A DNA stretch of 47,199 nt from Betaproteobacteria bacterium (GCA_947486575.1 CANKUB010000023.1:1-47199); one strand, 5' to 3'; numbered from the stretch's first letter, positions 1 through 8,143 are shown. Program-made: numbers and translations. Notes: generated by a model from the letters alone, not told the origin.

Positions 1-1
1 C

Positions 2-145
2 GGATGGCTGCAGATGGAATATGCGCCGCCCGACTATTCTGAAAAACAACTGGACGAGCTAGACCGGTTCACCGAGAAGTGGGTCGATGATCACCAGCGG
101 CAGGCCGAGGCCGCCGGAAAACGCGGGAGAACTCCGCACTCTTGA
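2..145 (+). CDS. C-terminal end of an unidentified protein (partial)
   Basis: An open frame enters from the left edge and ends at TGA 143-145. The visible 47 residues are charged and hydrophilic, with a DYSEKQLDELDRF stretch that looks helical and a basic tail ending GKRGRTPHS. The other two plus frames are closed by stops early or lack plausible composition. I do not recognise the family; nothing suggests membrane segments or metal sites. The 94 bp to the next gene hold no obvious terminator. Confidence 0.45.
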   Translation, partial: GWLQMEYAPPDYSEKQLDELDRFTEKWVDDHQRQAEAAGKRGRTPHS

Positions 146-239
146 GCTAATGGTATTCATTAGAAATTCATCACACGCTCACGATGACAGACGTGCAAAA
201 CGGCCTAATGGATAATCTCGGTTTATGCAAAATTCGCGC

Positions 240-602
240 CTAGTTACCACCGCGAAAACACGAATAACCCCAAGGCGTGCATTTGAATGGCAGATGATAG
301 TGCTGTGCCGGATCGTCCACACCGAAACCATAGACGACTGATTCCAGAAACGGCTGTTGTGGAAGGGGCACGCCTTGCGCGCGATACCATGCGGCCACCT
401 TGAACACGGCCTCGTAAGCGCCACGGTCAAAGCGCGCAGCTAGCGCGGGAATATCCAGCACGCCGCTGCCGGAAATTTCGCCAGACGCAATCAGGTGCCG
501 CGCTGGTGTCAACGCCGGTGTCAACACATAAAGTTCAACCTGCATCCCCGCGGCCACCACGCCGCGCGAGACATCAACCACGTGTATGGAAATGCCAGGC
601 AC
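240..602 (-). CDS. Divergent 5-hydroxyisourate hydrolase paralogue (transthyretin-like)
   Basis: A 120-residue transthyretin/HIU-hydrolase fold protein. It keeps the N-terminal His (H7 in SIHVVD) and the HYHLPF segment (H101/H103). Two signature features are changed. The catalytic Arg of the GRxDxP motif (present as R45 in the paralogue at 1609-1962) is Val (GVLDIP, V48). The C-terminal YRGS tetrapeptide is replaced by FRGGN. Translation appears to start at a GTG only 6 nt after the stop of the upstream Bug gene, so it is probably translationally coupled and last in the operon uraH-bug-this gene. Known for the family: His, Arg, His and the C-terminal Ser take part in hydrolysis of HIU. Inferred: this copy may be inactive, act on another substrate, or form mixed tetramers with the canonical copy. 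Confidence 0.85.
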   Translation of the reverse strand: MPGISIHVVDVSRGVVAAGMQVELYVLTPALTPARHLIASGEISGSGVLDIPALAARFDRGAYEAVFKVAAWYRAQGVPLPQQPFLESVVYGFGVDDPAQHYHLPFKCTPWGYSCFRGGN

Positions 603-608
603 GATCGA

Positions 609-1583
609 TCAGTTCAGTTTTGCGCCCGACGCCTTGACCAGTGGCGCCCAGTCAAAGACCTGCTTGCCGACGAATGCATTGAATTCGGCTATCGACATTT
701 TGCGGCCATACACGCCCAGGTCTTCGAGCTTTTTAACGATGCCGGGGTCAGCCAGAATTTCTGCCATCACCGCGTGAAAACGGCTGGCCACATCCGGCGC
801 AATACCGGCAGGTGAAGATAGCCCGAGAAAATTTTCTGCCACCAGCCGCGGTTGTCCGGCCTCGATCACCGTCGGCACATCGGGCGAAATACCCGCGCGT
901 TTGGGCGAGGTAACGGCAATGGCGCGCAGCCGCCCGTCCTGCATGTAGGGCACGTTTTGCGGCAAAGTGTCGATGGCGAATTTCAAGCGCCCGCCGATTA
1001 AATCGGTGTGCATCGGCGTTGAGCCTTTGTAGCCAATGTGTTCGATGGCGAGCTTATGTTCGTTCTTGAACACCTCGCCGATGATGTGACCGATGGAGCC
1101 GATACCACCAGAGCCGTAATTGATCGGCTCCTTCTGCACCTTGGCCCAGGTGATGAGTTCCTTGAGGCTCTTGACCGGCACCGACGGATGCAGCACAAAC
1201 ACGTTCGCTACCGAGCCAATATACGAAACATGATTAAAACTTTTCACCGGATCGTACGGCGGCTTGTCGAGCATGAAAGGCGAAATCGAAATCGGCGCGC
1301 TGTTCGACAGCAAAAACGTGTAGCCATCGGGCTTCGAGCGTGCGGCCTCGGCTGCGCCGATGGTGCCGCCGCCGCCCGGCTTGTTGTCGACAATCACGGT
1401 CTGTCCCAGCTTTTGCTGCAACGGCCCGGAGATAAGGCGCGCCACCACATCGCTGGAGCCGCCGGGCGCAAAGGTGACGATCACCCGCACGGGCTTACTG
1501 GGCCACGCTTGGGCGTTGGCCATTTGCGGCACAACAGTCGCGCCAACGACCATACATACCAACAACGAATGAAGTCTGCTCAT
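609..1583 (-). CDS. Bug/TctC family periplasmic solute-binding protein
   Basis: A 324-residue protein with an N-terminal signal peptide (MSRLHSLLVCMV...ANAQA) followed by the family's WPSKPVRVIV start, the DNKPGGGGTIGA glycine-rich loop and the GxIGHIIGE region. The ATG at 1583 is chosen over an in-frame codon at 1604 because AAAGGA sits about 8 nt upstream. These proteins bind carboxylates and related small molecules in the periplasm. No tctA/tctB membrane genes are nearby, as is usual for Burkholderiales orphan Bug proteins. Its position between two HIU hydrolase genes suggests a purine-degradation intermediate as ligand; that is inference. Confidence 0.92.
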   Translation of the reverse strand: MSRLHSLLVCMVVGATVVPQMANAQAWPSKPVRVIVTFAPGGSSDVVARLISGPLQQKLGQTVIVDNKPGGGGTIGAAEAARSKPDGYTFLLSNSAPISISPFMLDKPPYDPVKSFNHVSYIGSVANVFVLHPSVPVKSLKELITWAKVQKEPINYGSGGIGSIGHIIGEVFKNEHKLAIEHIGYKGSTPMHTDLIGGRLKFAIDTLPQNVPYMQDGRLRAIAVTSPKRAGISPDVPTVIEAGQPRLVAENFLGLSSPAGIAPDVASRFHAVMAEILADPGIVKKLEDLGVYGRKMSIAEFNAFVGKQVFDWAPLVKASGAKLN

Positions 1584-1608
1584 AATAATATCCTTTAGAA
1601 TCAATTAT

Positions 1609-1962
1609 TTAACTACCACGATACGTAGAGTAAGCCCACGGGCTGCACAACAGCGGCACGTGGTAATGCGCGCCGGCATCCGCAACGCCGAATTGCAGCG
1701 GCACCTGATCGATGAACGGCGGGTTGGGCAGGTTCACGCCGCTGCGCTGAAAATAGTCGGCGACGTGAAACACCAATTGATACTGGCCCGTGCGCAACGC
1801 GTCGTCTGCCAGCAAGGGCGCATCGGTGCGCCCATCGTTGTTGGTGTGGATGGTTTTGAGCAGCTTCCATGCCGCACCTTCCAAGACTGAGAATTCGATT
1901 TTCATGCCTGCAGCCGCCTTACCCTGCGCAGTATTCAGTACATGTGTCGTGAGTTTTCCCAT
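1609..1962 (-). CDS. uraH: 5-hydroxyisourate hydrolase
   Basis: A 117-residue transthyretin-related enzyme that hydrolyses 5-hydroxyisourate to OHCU, the second step after urate oxidation. All signature residues are present: H7 (TTHVLN), R45 (DGRTDAPL), H99/H101 (HYHVPLL) and the C-terminal YRGS. The ATG at 1962 is preferred; a TTG at 1974 in the same frame would add four residues. It is the first gene of a minus operon with a Bug protein and a second, divergent uraH paralogue. Its promoter region faces gntR and carries a TGTATACA operator (2019-2032), so the GntR protein probably controls it. Confidence 0.93.
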   Translation of the reverse strand: MGKLTTHVLNTAQGKAAAGMKIEFSVLEGAAWKLLKTIHTNNDGRTDAPLLADDALRTGQYQLVFHVADYFQRSGVNLPNPPFIDQVPLQFGVADAGAHYHVPLLCSPWAYSTYRGS

Positions 1963-2018
1963 GCCGATATCCAAGTCTTTGTTGCCATGCGTGTTGGAAT
2001 ATCAGGCGAAGTTAACGG

Positions 2019-2032
2019 TAAAATTGTATACA
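2019..2032 (-). promoter_or_regulatory. Left GntR-type operator of the uraH/gntR divergent region
   Basis: Read on the minus strand this 14-mer is TGTATACAATTTTA, identical to plus-strand 2116-2129. Both centre on TTGTATACAA-like palindromes, typical of GntR/FCD regulators. It overlaps a TACAAT -10-like hexamer for the uraH operon (minus strand, about 2028-2023). The operator role is inferred from symmetry and position. Confidence 0.7.
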
Positions 2033-2113
2033 GTCAAGAAGCTGTGCCATCGATAAACCGCCCTGTATTGGTGCTTCAGATAGCGGCAACGCCCCGTTGC
2101 AGTGCCCCACCTT

Positions 2114-2125
2114 ATTGTATACAAT
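2114..2125 (+). promoter_or_regulatory. Right GntR-type operator, perfect palindrome
   Basis: ATTGTATACAAT is a perfect 12-bp palindrome ending 9 bp before the gntR ATG. It includes a TACAAT -10-like hexamer (2120-2125). Transcription from that hexamer would start almost at the start codon, so binding here should repress gntR itself. Confidence 0.72.
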
Positions 2126-2134
2126 TTTAGCAGT

Positions 2135-2884
2135 ATGCCTCCCCGCAAACTCTCCACACCGCGAAACCGCCCCGCTGGTCGTCCCTCTGGCAAATCGGGT
2201 AAATCCGGCAAGTCCAGCACGGAAACCATTGTTAAGCGCATCACCGCTGCGTTGATCGAACATCGCCTGCCGCCCGGCGCCAAGCTGGGCGAAGTTGCAT
2301 TGGGTGAAATTTTCGGCGTCTCTCGCACCACAATCCGCCAAGCGCTGAACCGGCTGGCACAAGACAAACTAATCACATTAATGCCCGCGCGCGGCGCCTT
2401 CGTCACCACACCTGAACCGCGCGAGGCACGCGAACTGTTCGACGCACGCCGGGTGATTGAGCGCGTCGTTATTGAGCGTTTTACCGCTAGCGCCACGCGC
2501 GCACAGTTGGCTGAATTGCGCGACCATCTGGTGCAGGAGCGCGCCGCCATCGCTGCGGGCGACGCTGCGGTACGCAACCGTCTACTCGGTGAATTTCATG
2601 TGCTGATCGCCGAGATGGCCGGTAACGCAGTGATTGCGGAATTGTTGCGTGAACTGGTGCAACGCTCCACGCTGGTCACCCTGCTGTATCAAAGCACGCG
2701 GGCGGCGTCATGCTCCTCAGACGAGCACGATGCACTGCTGGATGCCGTGCGGCGACGCGATGCCATTGCGGCCGTGCGGCTGATGGAGCAACATCTCACC
2801 CATGTAGAACGCGATCTGGCGCTGCCAGGCGATAAATCCCCGGCGCTTGACCTTCGGGCGGCGCTAACGCTCGCCAGAGTTTGA
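2135..2884 (+). CDS. GntR family (FCD/FadR-type) transcriptional regulator
   Basis: About 249 residues. It opens with a basic, low-complexity N-terminus (GRPSGKSGKSGKSS), then the GntR winged helix (IVKRITAALIEHRLPPGAKL, GEIFGVSRTTIRQALNRL, ARGAFV), then an all-helical FCD ligand domain with the expected FHVLIAEMAGN and EHDALLDAVRRRD segments that usually hold a metal or carboxylate. Start at ATG 2135; an in-frame GTG at 2102 lies upstream of the palindromic operator and is unlikely. It is divergent from uraH and directly upstream of puuE, so it is most likely the local regulator of urate catabolism, responding to a pathway acid. The stop codon lies inside a 10-bp tandem repeat. Confidence 0.92.
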   Translation: MPPRKLSTPRNRPAGRPSGKSGKSGKSSTETIVKRITAALIEHRLPPGAKLGEVALGEIFGVSRTTIRQALNRLAQDKLITLMPARGAFVTTPEPREARELFDARRVIERVVIERFTASATRAQLAELRDHLVQERAAIAAGDAAVRNRLLGEFHVLIAEMAGNAVIAELLRELVQRSTLVTLLYQSTRAASCSSDEHDALLDAVRRRDAIAAVRLMEQHLTHVERDLALPGDKSPALDLRAALTLARV

Positions 2885-2914
2885 CAGAGTTTGACAGAGT
2901 TTGACAGAGTCTGA
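2875..2914 (+). repeat. Four tandem copies of a 10-bp unit (CAGAGTTTGA)
   Basis: Three exact copies of CAGAGTTTGA followed by CAGAGTCTGA. The first copy supplies the gntR TGA stop. Each junction creates a TTGACA hexamer, the -35 consensus, on the same face of the helix, one turn apart. No convincing -10 at 17 bp was found, so a promoter role is only a possibility. Confidence 0.9.
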
Positions 2915-2927
2915 AGTAAAACCATCC

Positions 2928-3881
2928 ATGAGCGAACATCACCCGCGCTACCTGCGCGATCTCAAAGGCTACGGCGCAACTCCGCCCTACGCCCGATGGC
3001 CCGGCAACGCGCGCGTGGCGGTGCAGTTCGTGCTCAATTTTGAGGAAGGCAGCGAAAACAGCGTGCTGCACAGTGATGACGGCAGCGAGCAATTTTTATC
3101 CGAGATGTTCAATCCGCCAGCGTTTGCAGCGCGGCATCTCAGCATGGAAAGCATTTACGAATACGGCTCGCGCGCGGGCGTGTGGCGCATTCTGCGCGAG
3201 TTCGAGCGGCGCGCGCTGCCGCTCACCGTATTCGGCGTCGGCATGGCGCTCGAACGCTGCCCGGAGGTGACGGCAGCTTTTCAGCGCCTGGGCCACGAGA
3301 TTGCGTGTCATGGCTGGCGCTGGATCAGCTATCAAAACATTGATGAAGCCACCGAACGTGAACACATGGCGCTGGCTATGGCGCGCATACAGGCATTGAC
3401 CGGCGAGCGTCCGTTGGGTTGGTACACTGGCCGCGACAGCCCGAACACGCGCCGTCTGGTCGCGGACTTTGGCGGCTTTGAGTACGACAGCGACTATTAC
3501 GGCGATGATCTGCCGTTCTGGTTGCAGGTGCGCAAAAGCGACAACACACTGGTGCCGCATCTGGTCGTGCCTTACACGCTGGATGCCAACGATATGCGCT
3601 TTGCCCTGCCGCAGGGTTACTCGCACGCAGAGCCGTTTTTTCAATACCTGCGCGATGCCTTCGATGTGCATTACGCCGAGGGCGACGAACGCCCGTCGAT
3701 AATGAGCATCGGCATGCACTGCCGCTTGCTGGGCCGGCCGGGCCGCATGCGGGCATTACAGCGTTTTCTGGATTATGTGCAGCAGCATGATCGCGTGTGG
3801 GTGGCGCGGCGCATCGACATCGCGCGCCACTGGAAAGCGACGCATCCGTTCAACCCGGCCACCGCCTATATCTGGGAGTGA
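2928..3881 (+). CDS. puuE: Allantoinase PuuE (polysaccharide-deacetylase fold)
   Basis: A 317-residue cofactor-light allantoinase that opens allantoin to allantoate in the cytoplasm. It shows the family hallmarks in order: YPxW-like YARWPGNARVAVQFVLNFEEGSE, the FNPPAF/RLSMESIYEYGSR region, EIACHGWRWISYQ, GWYTGRDSPNTRRL, YDSDYYGDDLPFW and a C-terminal SIGMHCRLLGRPGR. The length matches the family. ATG 2928 was chosen because the nine residues upstream in frame are encoded by the tandem repeat region. It lies 43 bp after gntR and 4 bp before the uraD-allC gene, so the genes are cotranscribed. Confidence 0.95.
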   Translation: MSEHHPRYLRDLKGYGATPPYARWPGNARVAVQFVLNFEEGSENSVLHSDDGSEQFLSEMFNPPAFAARHLSMESIYEYGSRAGVWRILREFERRALPLTVFGVGMALERCPEVTAAFQRLGHEIACHGWRWISYQNIDEATEREHMALAMARIQALTGERPLGWYTGRDSPNTRRLVADFGGFEYDSDYYGDDLPFWLQVRKSDNTLVPHLVVPYTLDANDMRFALPQGYSHAEPFFQYLRDAFDVHYAEGDERPSIMSIGMHCRLLGRPGRMRALQRFLDYVQQHDRVWVARRIDIARHWKATHPFNPATAYIWE

Positions 3882-3885
3882 GCGC

Positions 3886-5664
3886 GTGCCCTTGACGCTG
3901 GATCAGATCAACAACGCCACGCTCGACGCGTGCGTTGCCCTGCTGGATGGCACCTACGAGCATTCGCCGTGGATTGTGCAACGTGCCGCCGTATTACGGC
4001 CCTTTGCCAGTCTGGTGCAATTGAAACTCACGCTGGCGCAGGTGGTGCGTGATGCGGGACGTGACGCACAACTGGCGTTGATTCGCGCTCACCCTGAACT
4101 GGCGGGCAAGGCCATGGTCAGTAAAACGCTGACGGCTGAATCGACCAACGAACAAGGCAAAGCTGGGCTGACCGATTGCACGCCTGCGGAGTTTGCGCGC
4201 ATTCAGCAGCTTAATGCCGACTACAACGCGAAATTTGGCTTCCCGTTTATTCTGGCGGTGCGCGGCCCGCGTGGCGCGGGTCTTGCCAAAGCCGAGATCA
4301 TCGCTACCTTCGCGCGGCGGCTGCAACACCACCCCGATTTTGAAATTGCCGAATGCCTGCGCAACATCCATCGCATCGCCGAGCTTCGGCTAGACGACAA
4401 ATTTGGCCATGTGCCGGAACTGGGCAATCTCGTATGGGATTGGGCCGAGCAATTGTCCCGCCACAGCGATAAGGACTATGCTGACCGCGGCGAACTCACC
4501 GTGACATATCTCACCGATGCGCATCGCGCCTGCGCGCAGCAACTCGTGACAGGTATGCGCGCCGAGTGCGGCTTCGATGAAGTAACCATTGATGCCGTGG
4601 GCAATGTGACCGGCCTCTATTACGGCAGCGACCGAAAAGCGAAACGCCTGCTCACCGGCAGTCACTACGACACCGTGCGCAATGGCGGCAAATACGATGG
4701 CCGACTGGGGATACTGGCACCGATGGCCTGTGTGCGCGAACTGCACCGGCAGGGCCGACGGCTGCCGTTCACCATTGAAGTCGTCGGTTTCGCCGAAGAA
4801 GAAGGGCAGCGTTACAAAGCCGTCTTCCTGGGTTCAAGTGCGTTGACAGGTAACTTCGACATGACCTGGCTCGAACAGAAAGATGCCGATGGCGTCACCA
4901 TGCGCGAGGCGATGACGCAGGCTAGTCTGAACATCGCCGATATCCCCGCGCTCAAGCGCGATGCTTCGAAATATCTAGGCTTCGTCGAAGTGCATATCGA
5001 ACAGGGACCCGTGTTGAACGAAATCGATTTGCCACTGGGCGTAGTCACTTCGATCAACGGCAGCGTACGTTATGTGGGTGAAATTGTTGGCATGGCCAGC
5101 CACGCCGGAACCACGCCGATGAATCGCCGCCGCGATGCTGCTGCTGCCGCAGCGGAACTCGCGCTGTTTGTCGAACAGCGCGGGTGCGCCGAACCCAACC
5201 TGGTGGCTACCATCGGTATGCTCAATGTGCCCAACGGATCGATCAATGTCATACCGGGGCGCTGCACATTCAGCCTGGACATTCGCGCCACCACTGACAC
5301 GGTGCGCGATGCCTGCGATGCCGATGTGCGCACGGAACTGCAACGCATCTGCGAACGGCGCGGCCTGAATTTCACGCTGGAGGAAACCCTGCGTGCAGCC
5401 GCAGCGCCGTCGGCCCCAGTCTGGCAGCAACGTTGGGAACGTGCGGTGCAGGCGCTCGGCCTGCCCGTGCATCGCATGCCCAGCGGTGCGGGCCACGATG
5501 CGATGAAGCTGCACGAAATCATGCCGCAGGCGATGCTGTTCCTGCGCGGGCTGAACGCAGGCATCAGTCACAATCCGCTCGAATCCATTACCAACGACGA
5601 CGCCGAACTGTGCGTTCGCGCCGTTCAAAACCTGCTGGAACAACTGGCTACGGAACTGGCATGA
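3886..5664 (+). CDS. Fused OHCU decarboxylase - allantoate amidohydrolase
   Basis: A single 592-residue frame. Residues 1-170 are a UraD domain: AHPELAG with catalytic H69, STNEQ with E89, and FGFPFILAV. It decarboxylates OHCU to S-allantoin. From about residue 185 to the end it is an M20/AllC-type zinc amidohydrolase: GSHYDTV (H260), GGKYDGRLG (D271), EEEGQRY, VEVHIEQGPVLN, SHAGTTPM, and a terminal GAGHDAMKLHEI with SHNPLES. It would release ammonia and CO2 from allantoate. Start is GTG 3886, 4 bp after the puuE stop; the upstream in-frame extension overlaps puuE in another frame. The fusion joins the steps before and after allantoinase, skipping PuuE in the middle. No frameshift is seen at the join. 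Confidence 0.93.
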   Translation: MPLTLDQINNATLDACVALLDGTYEHSPWIVQRAAVLRPFASLVQLKLTLAQVVRDAGRDAQLALIRAHPELAGKAMVSKTLTAESTNEQGKAGLTDCTPAEFARIQQLNADYNAKFGFPFILAVRGPRGAGLAKAEIIATFARRLQHHPDFEIAECLRNIHRIAELRLDDKFGHVPELGNLVWDWAEQLSRHSDKDYADRGELTVTYLTDAHRACAQQLVTGMRAECGFDEVTIDAVGNVTGLYYGSDRKAKRLLTGSHYDTVRNGGKYDGRLGILAPMACVRELHRQGRRLPFTIEVVGFAEEEGQRYKAVFLGSSALTGNFDMTWLEQKDADGVTMREAMTQASLNIADIPALKRDASKYLGFVEVHIEQGPVLNEIDLPLGVVTSINGSVRYVGEIVGMASHAGTTPMNRRRDAAAAAAELALFVEQRGCAEPNLVATIGMLNVPNGSINVIPGRCTFSLDIRATTDTVRDACDADVRTELQRICERRGLNFTLEETLRAAAAPSAPVWQQRWERAVQALGLPVHRMPSGAGHDAMKLHEIMPQAMLFLRGLNAGISHNPLESITNDDAELCVRAVQNLLEQLATELA

Positions 5665-6890
5665 CCACCACGCAATATCAAGCTCTCGACACATGGATCG
5701 ACGCACACTTCGATGACGAAGTGCGCTTTCTGCAGGAACTGGTGCGCGTGCCCACCGACACGCCGCCTGGCAACAACGCGCCGCATGCCGAGCGCACGGC
5801 TGAATTGTTAAAAGCATTCGGCTTCGAAGCAGAGAAGCATGCGGTGCCCGCGCAGGATGTGCTGGCCGCCAGCCTGCAATCGATTACCAACTTGATCGTG
5901 CGCCGCAAGTATGGCGCAGGCCGCACCATCGGACTAAATGCCCACGGCGACGTAGTGCCGCCGGGAGAAGGCTGGACGCATGATCCCTACGGCGGCGAAA
6001 TAGCCGACGGCAAGCTCTATGGACGTGCAAGCGCGGTCAGCAAGAGCGACTTTGCCACTTACACCTTCGCCACACGCGCGCTCGAATCGCTGCAAGCGCC
6101 GCTCAAAGGCGGCGTGGAGTTGTATTTTACTTACGATGAAGAATTCGGCGGCGAACTTGGTCCCGGCTGGCTGTTGCAGCAGGGCCTGGTCAAACCCGAT
6201 TTATTGATTGCAGCGAGCTTCAGTTATCAGGTGATTACCGGACACAACGGTTGCCTGCAGATGGAAGTAACGGTGCAAGGCAAGATGGGCCACGCGGCGG
6301 TTCCAGATACCGGCGTCGATGCGTTGCAGGCGGCCACGCTGATTCTGAATGCGCTGTATCAGCAGAACACGCTATACAAACAGGTGAAAAGCCAAGTTAA
6401 GGGCATCACGCATCCCTATCTGAACGTGGGCCTGATTCACGGCGGCACCAATACAAATGTGATACCCGGCAAAGTGGTTATCAAGTTCGACCGCCGCATG
6501 ATCCCCGAAGAAAATCCCGCCGAGGTTGAAGCCACATTGCGCAGGGTAGTCGCCGATGCGGTGGCGCAATCGCCCGGCATCACCATTGAGATCAAACGCC
6601 TGTTATTGGCCAATGCCCTGCAACCCCTGCTCGGCAATCAGCCGCTGGTGCAGGCGCTGTGCCAGCATGCCAGCACGGTGTTCGGCGAAGCCATTGAAGC
6701 CTCCGGCACGCCGCTCTACACCGATGCGCGCCTGTTCTGCGAGCGCGGCATTCCGGCCGTGCTGTATGGCTGCGGGCCGCGCACCGTATTGGAGAGCAAC
6801 GCCAAGCGCGCTGACGAACACATTGAACTTGAAGACCTGCGGCGTGCCACCAAAGTGATTGCGCGCTCCTTGTTCGATTTGCTAAGTTGA
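5661..6890 (+). CDS. M20 family metallohydrolase
   Basis: A 409-residue ArgE/DapE-like hydrolase whose ATG overlaps the previous stop (ATGA). It retains NAHGDVVPPG (H95, D97), YDEEFGGE (E160/E161), GKMGHAAVP and a terminal KRADEHIELED. The usual bridging Asp in GRGxxDxKG is not there; the segment reads GRASAVSKSD, with V126 at the Asp position and D130 four residues later. Similar SKSD variants form a subfamily as far as I recall, so it may still bind metal. Its place directly after AllC suggests it acts on an allantoate or ureido product, or on N-carbamoyl compounds; the substrate is not known. Confidence 0.88.
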   Translation: MTTTQYQALDTWIDAHFDDEVRFLQELVRVPTDTPPGNNAPHAERTAELLKAFGFEAEKHAVPAQDVLAASLQSITNLIVRRKYGAGRTIGLNAHGDVVPPGEGWTHDPYGGEIADGKLYGRASAVSKSDFATYTFATRALESLQAPLKGGVELYFTYDEEFGGELGPGWLLQQGLVKPDLLIAASFSYQVITGHNGCLQMEVTVQGKMGHAAVPDTGVDALQAATLILNALYQQNTLYKQVKSQVKGITHPYLNVGLIHGGTNTNVIPGKVVIKFDRRMIPEENPAEVEATLRRVVADAVAQSPGITIEIKRLLLANALQPLLGNQPLVQALCQHASTVFGEAIEASGTPLYTDARLFCERGIPAVLYGCGPRTVLESNAKRADEHIELEDLRRATKVIARSLFDLLS

Positions 6891-6908
6891 AGATCTGAGT
6901 GAAATTTC

Positions 6909-6941
6909 GTAACTATATGTTTTTATTGAATAATTCATAAA
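6909..6941 (+). repeat. AT-rich dispersed element, copy 1
   Basis: Reads GTAACTATATGTTTTTATTG then an AT-rich tail, beginning 44 bp before the puuD start and in the same direction. One of about eleven related intergenic copies in the window. Confidence 0.6.
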
Positions 6942-6952
6942 CCAATATCGCT

Positions 6953-8143
6953 ATGGCCGCTTACGCGCTGGAATGGCTGAACCTGCTGGTGCGCTGGCTG
7001 CATGTGATCACCGGCATCGCGTGGATAGGCGCATCGTTCTACTTTGTCTGGCTGGACAATCACCTCGAAGCGCCTTCAAAAGCATCTGACATTGAACGTG
7101 ATGTCAGCGGCGAACTGTGGGCCGTTCACGGCGGCGGCTTTTATCACGCAGAAAAATTTCGCGCGCGGCCTCCGGCGATACCTGATCGCTTGCACTGGTT
7201 CAAATGGGAAGCCTACTGGACATGGCTGAGTGGCTTTGCGCTGCTGATCATCGTCTATTACGTCGGTGCCGATATCCATCTCATTGATCGTAGTGTCGCG
7301 GACATTTCACGCAGCGCCGCTATTGCCATCGGACTAAGCTGCATCGCGATTGGCTGGGTGGTGTACGACGTGTTATGTAAATCACTTCTCGCGCGCAACA
7401 ACAATGCGTTGTCGCTGGTTTTATTTGCGCTTTTGTGCGGTACCGCGTGGGGGCTAACGCAGGTGTTTGGCGGACGTGGTGCCTACATCCATTTCGGGGC
7501 AATGCTCGGCACCATCATGGTCGCCAACGTGGCAATGGTGATTATGCCGTCACAAAGAGCCATGGTGCGCGCAGCGGAACAGGGAAAGGTCCCCGATCCT
7601 CGCTATGGCATCGCCGGTAAACAGCGCTCGGTACACAACACTTACTTTACGCTGCCGGTGCTGTTCGTGATGATGAGCAGCCACTATGCTTTCACCTTTG
7701 GACACCGCTACAACTGGGCGCTGTTGATTGCGCTGTCACTGGCGGGCGCGTTAATCCGGGTGTGGTTTGTCGATCGGCACAAAGGAAAGCAATCCGCGTT
7801 AACACTGATTGCAGCAGCAGCTCTAATCTTGTTGGTGTTTTGGACGGGCATACCCACAACGCAAATTGCCACCAAAACAACCGCGAGCGACTACACACGC
7901 GTTCAGGCAATCATTGCACAACGCTGCGCGGTTTGCCACGCCGCCAGCCCGGTGCAGCCGGGTATCGCAGCCGCCCCCAAAGGCGTAATATTTGAAAGTG
8001 AGGCTCAAATCCGCAGTCAGGCTATCTTGATAGCGCAACAGAGTGCGATTACACGTGTGATGCCACCCGGGAATCTGACGCAAATGACGGAAGACGAACG
8101 TGCGCTGATCGCACGTTGGGCAGCCAGTGCGCAAGCGCGTTAG
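6953..8143 (+). CDS. puuD: Urate hydroxylase PuuD with C-terminal cytochrome c
   Basis: A 396-residue membrane protein that oxidises urate to 5-hydroxyisourate. It starts with the WLHVITGIAWIGASFYFVWLD segment, then ELWAVHGGGFYHAEKF, and about eight hydrophobic segments to residue 310 including RSVHNTYFTLPVLFVMMSSH. Beyond the last membrane segment is a c-type heme site (C325, C328, H329 in CAVCH) and a likely Met ligand in RVMPPGNLTQM. Electrons therefore go to the respiratory chain and no peroxide is made, unlike the soluble uricase. It is the first chemical step of the pathway encoded around it. A recognisable Shine-Dalgarno is weak; an AT-rich dispersed element lies just upstream. Confidence 0.95.
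   Translation: MAAYALEWLNLLVRWLHVITGIAWIGASFYFVWLDNHLEAPSKASDIERDVSGELWAVHGGGFYHAEKFRARPPAIPDRLHWFKWEAYWTWLSGFALLIIVYYVGADIHLIDRSVADISRSAAIAIGLSCIAIGWVVYDVLCKSLLARNNNALSLVLFALLCGTAWGLTQVFGGRGAYIHFGAMLGTIMVANVAMVIMPSQRAMVRAAEQGKVPDPRYGIAGKQRSVHNTYFTLPVLFVMMSSHYAFTFGHRYNWALLIALSLAGALIRVWFVDRHKGKQSALTLIAAAALILLVFWTGIPTTQIATKTTASDYTRVQAIIAQRCAVCHAASPVQPGIAAAPKGVIFESEAQIRSQAILIAQQSAITRVMPPGNLTQMTEDERALIARWAASAQAR

Noticed and set aside
1598-1616. AT-rich stretch between uraH and the first Bug gene as another dispersed element copy
   Set aside because: It is AT-rich but lacks the TGTTTTTA core; the similarity is only compositional.
4975-5817. Minus-strand frame of 280 codons opposite the uraD-allC gene
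   Set aside because: Antisense to a conserved amidohydrolase with all metal motifs; the product is His/Gln/Arg-rich with no domain.
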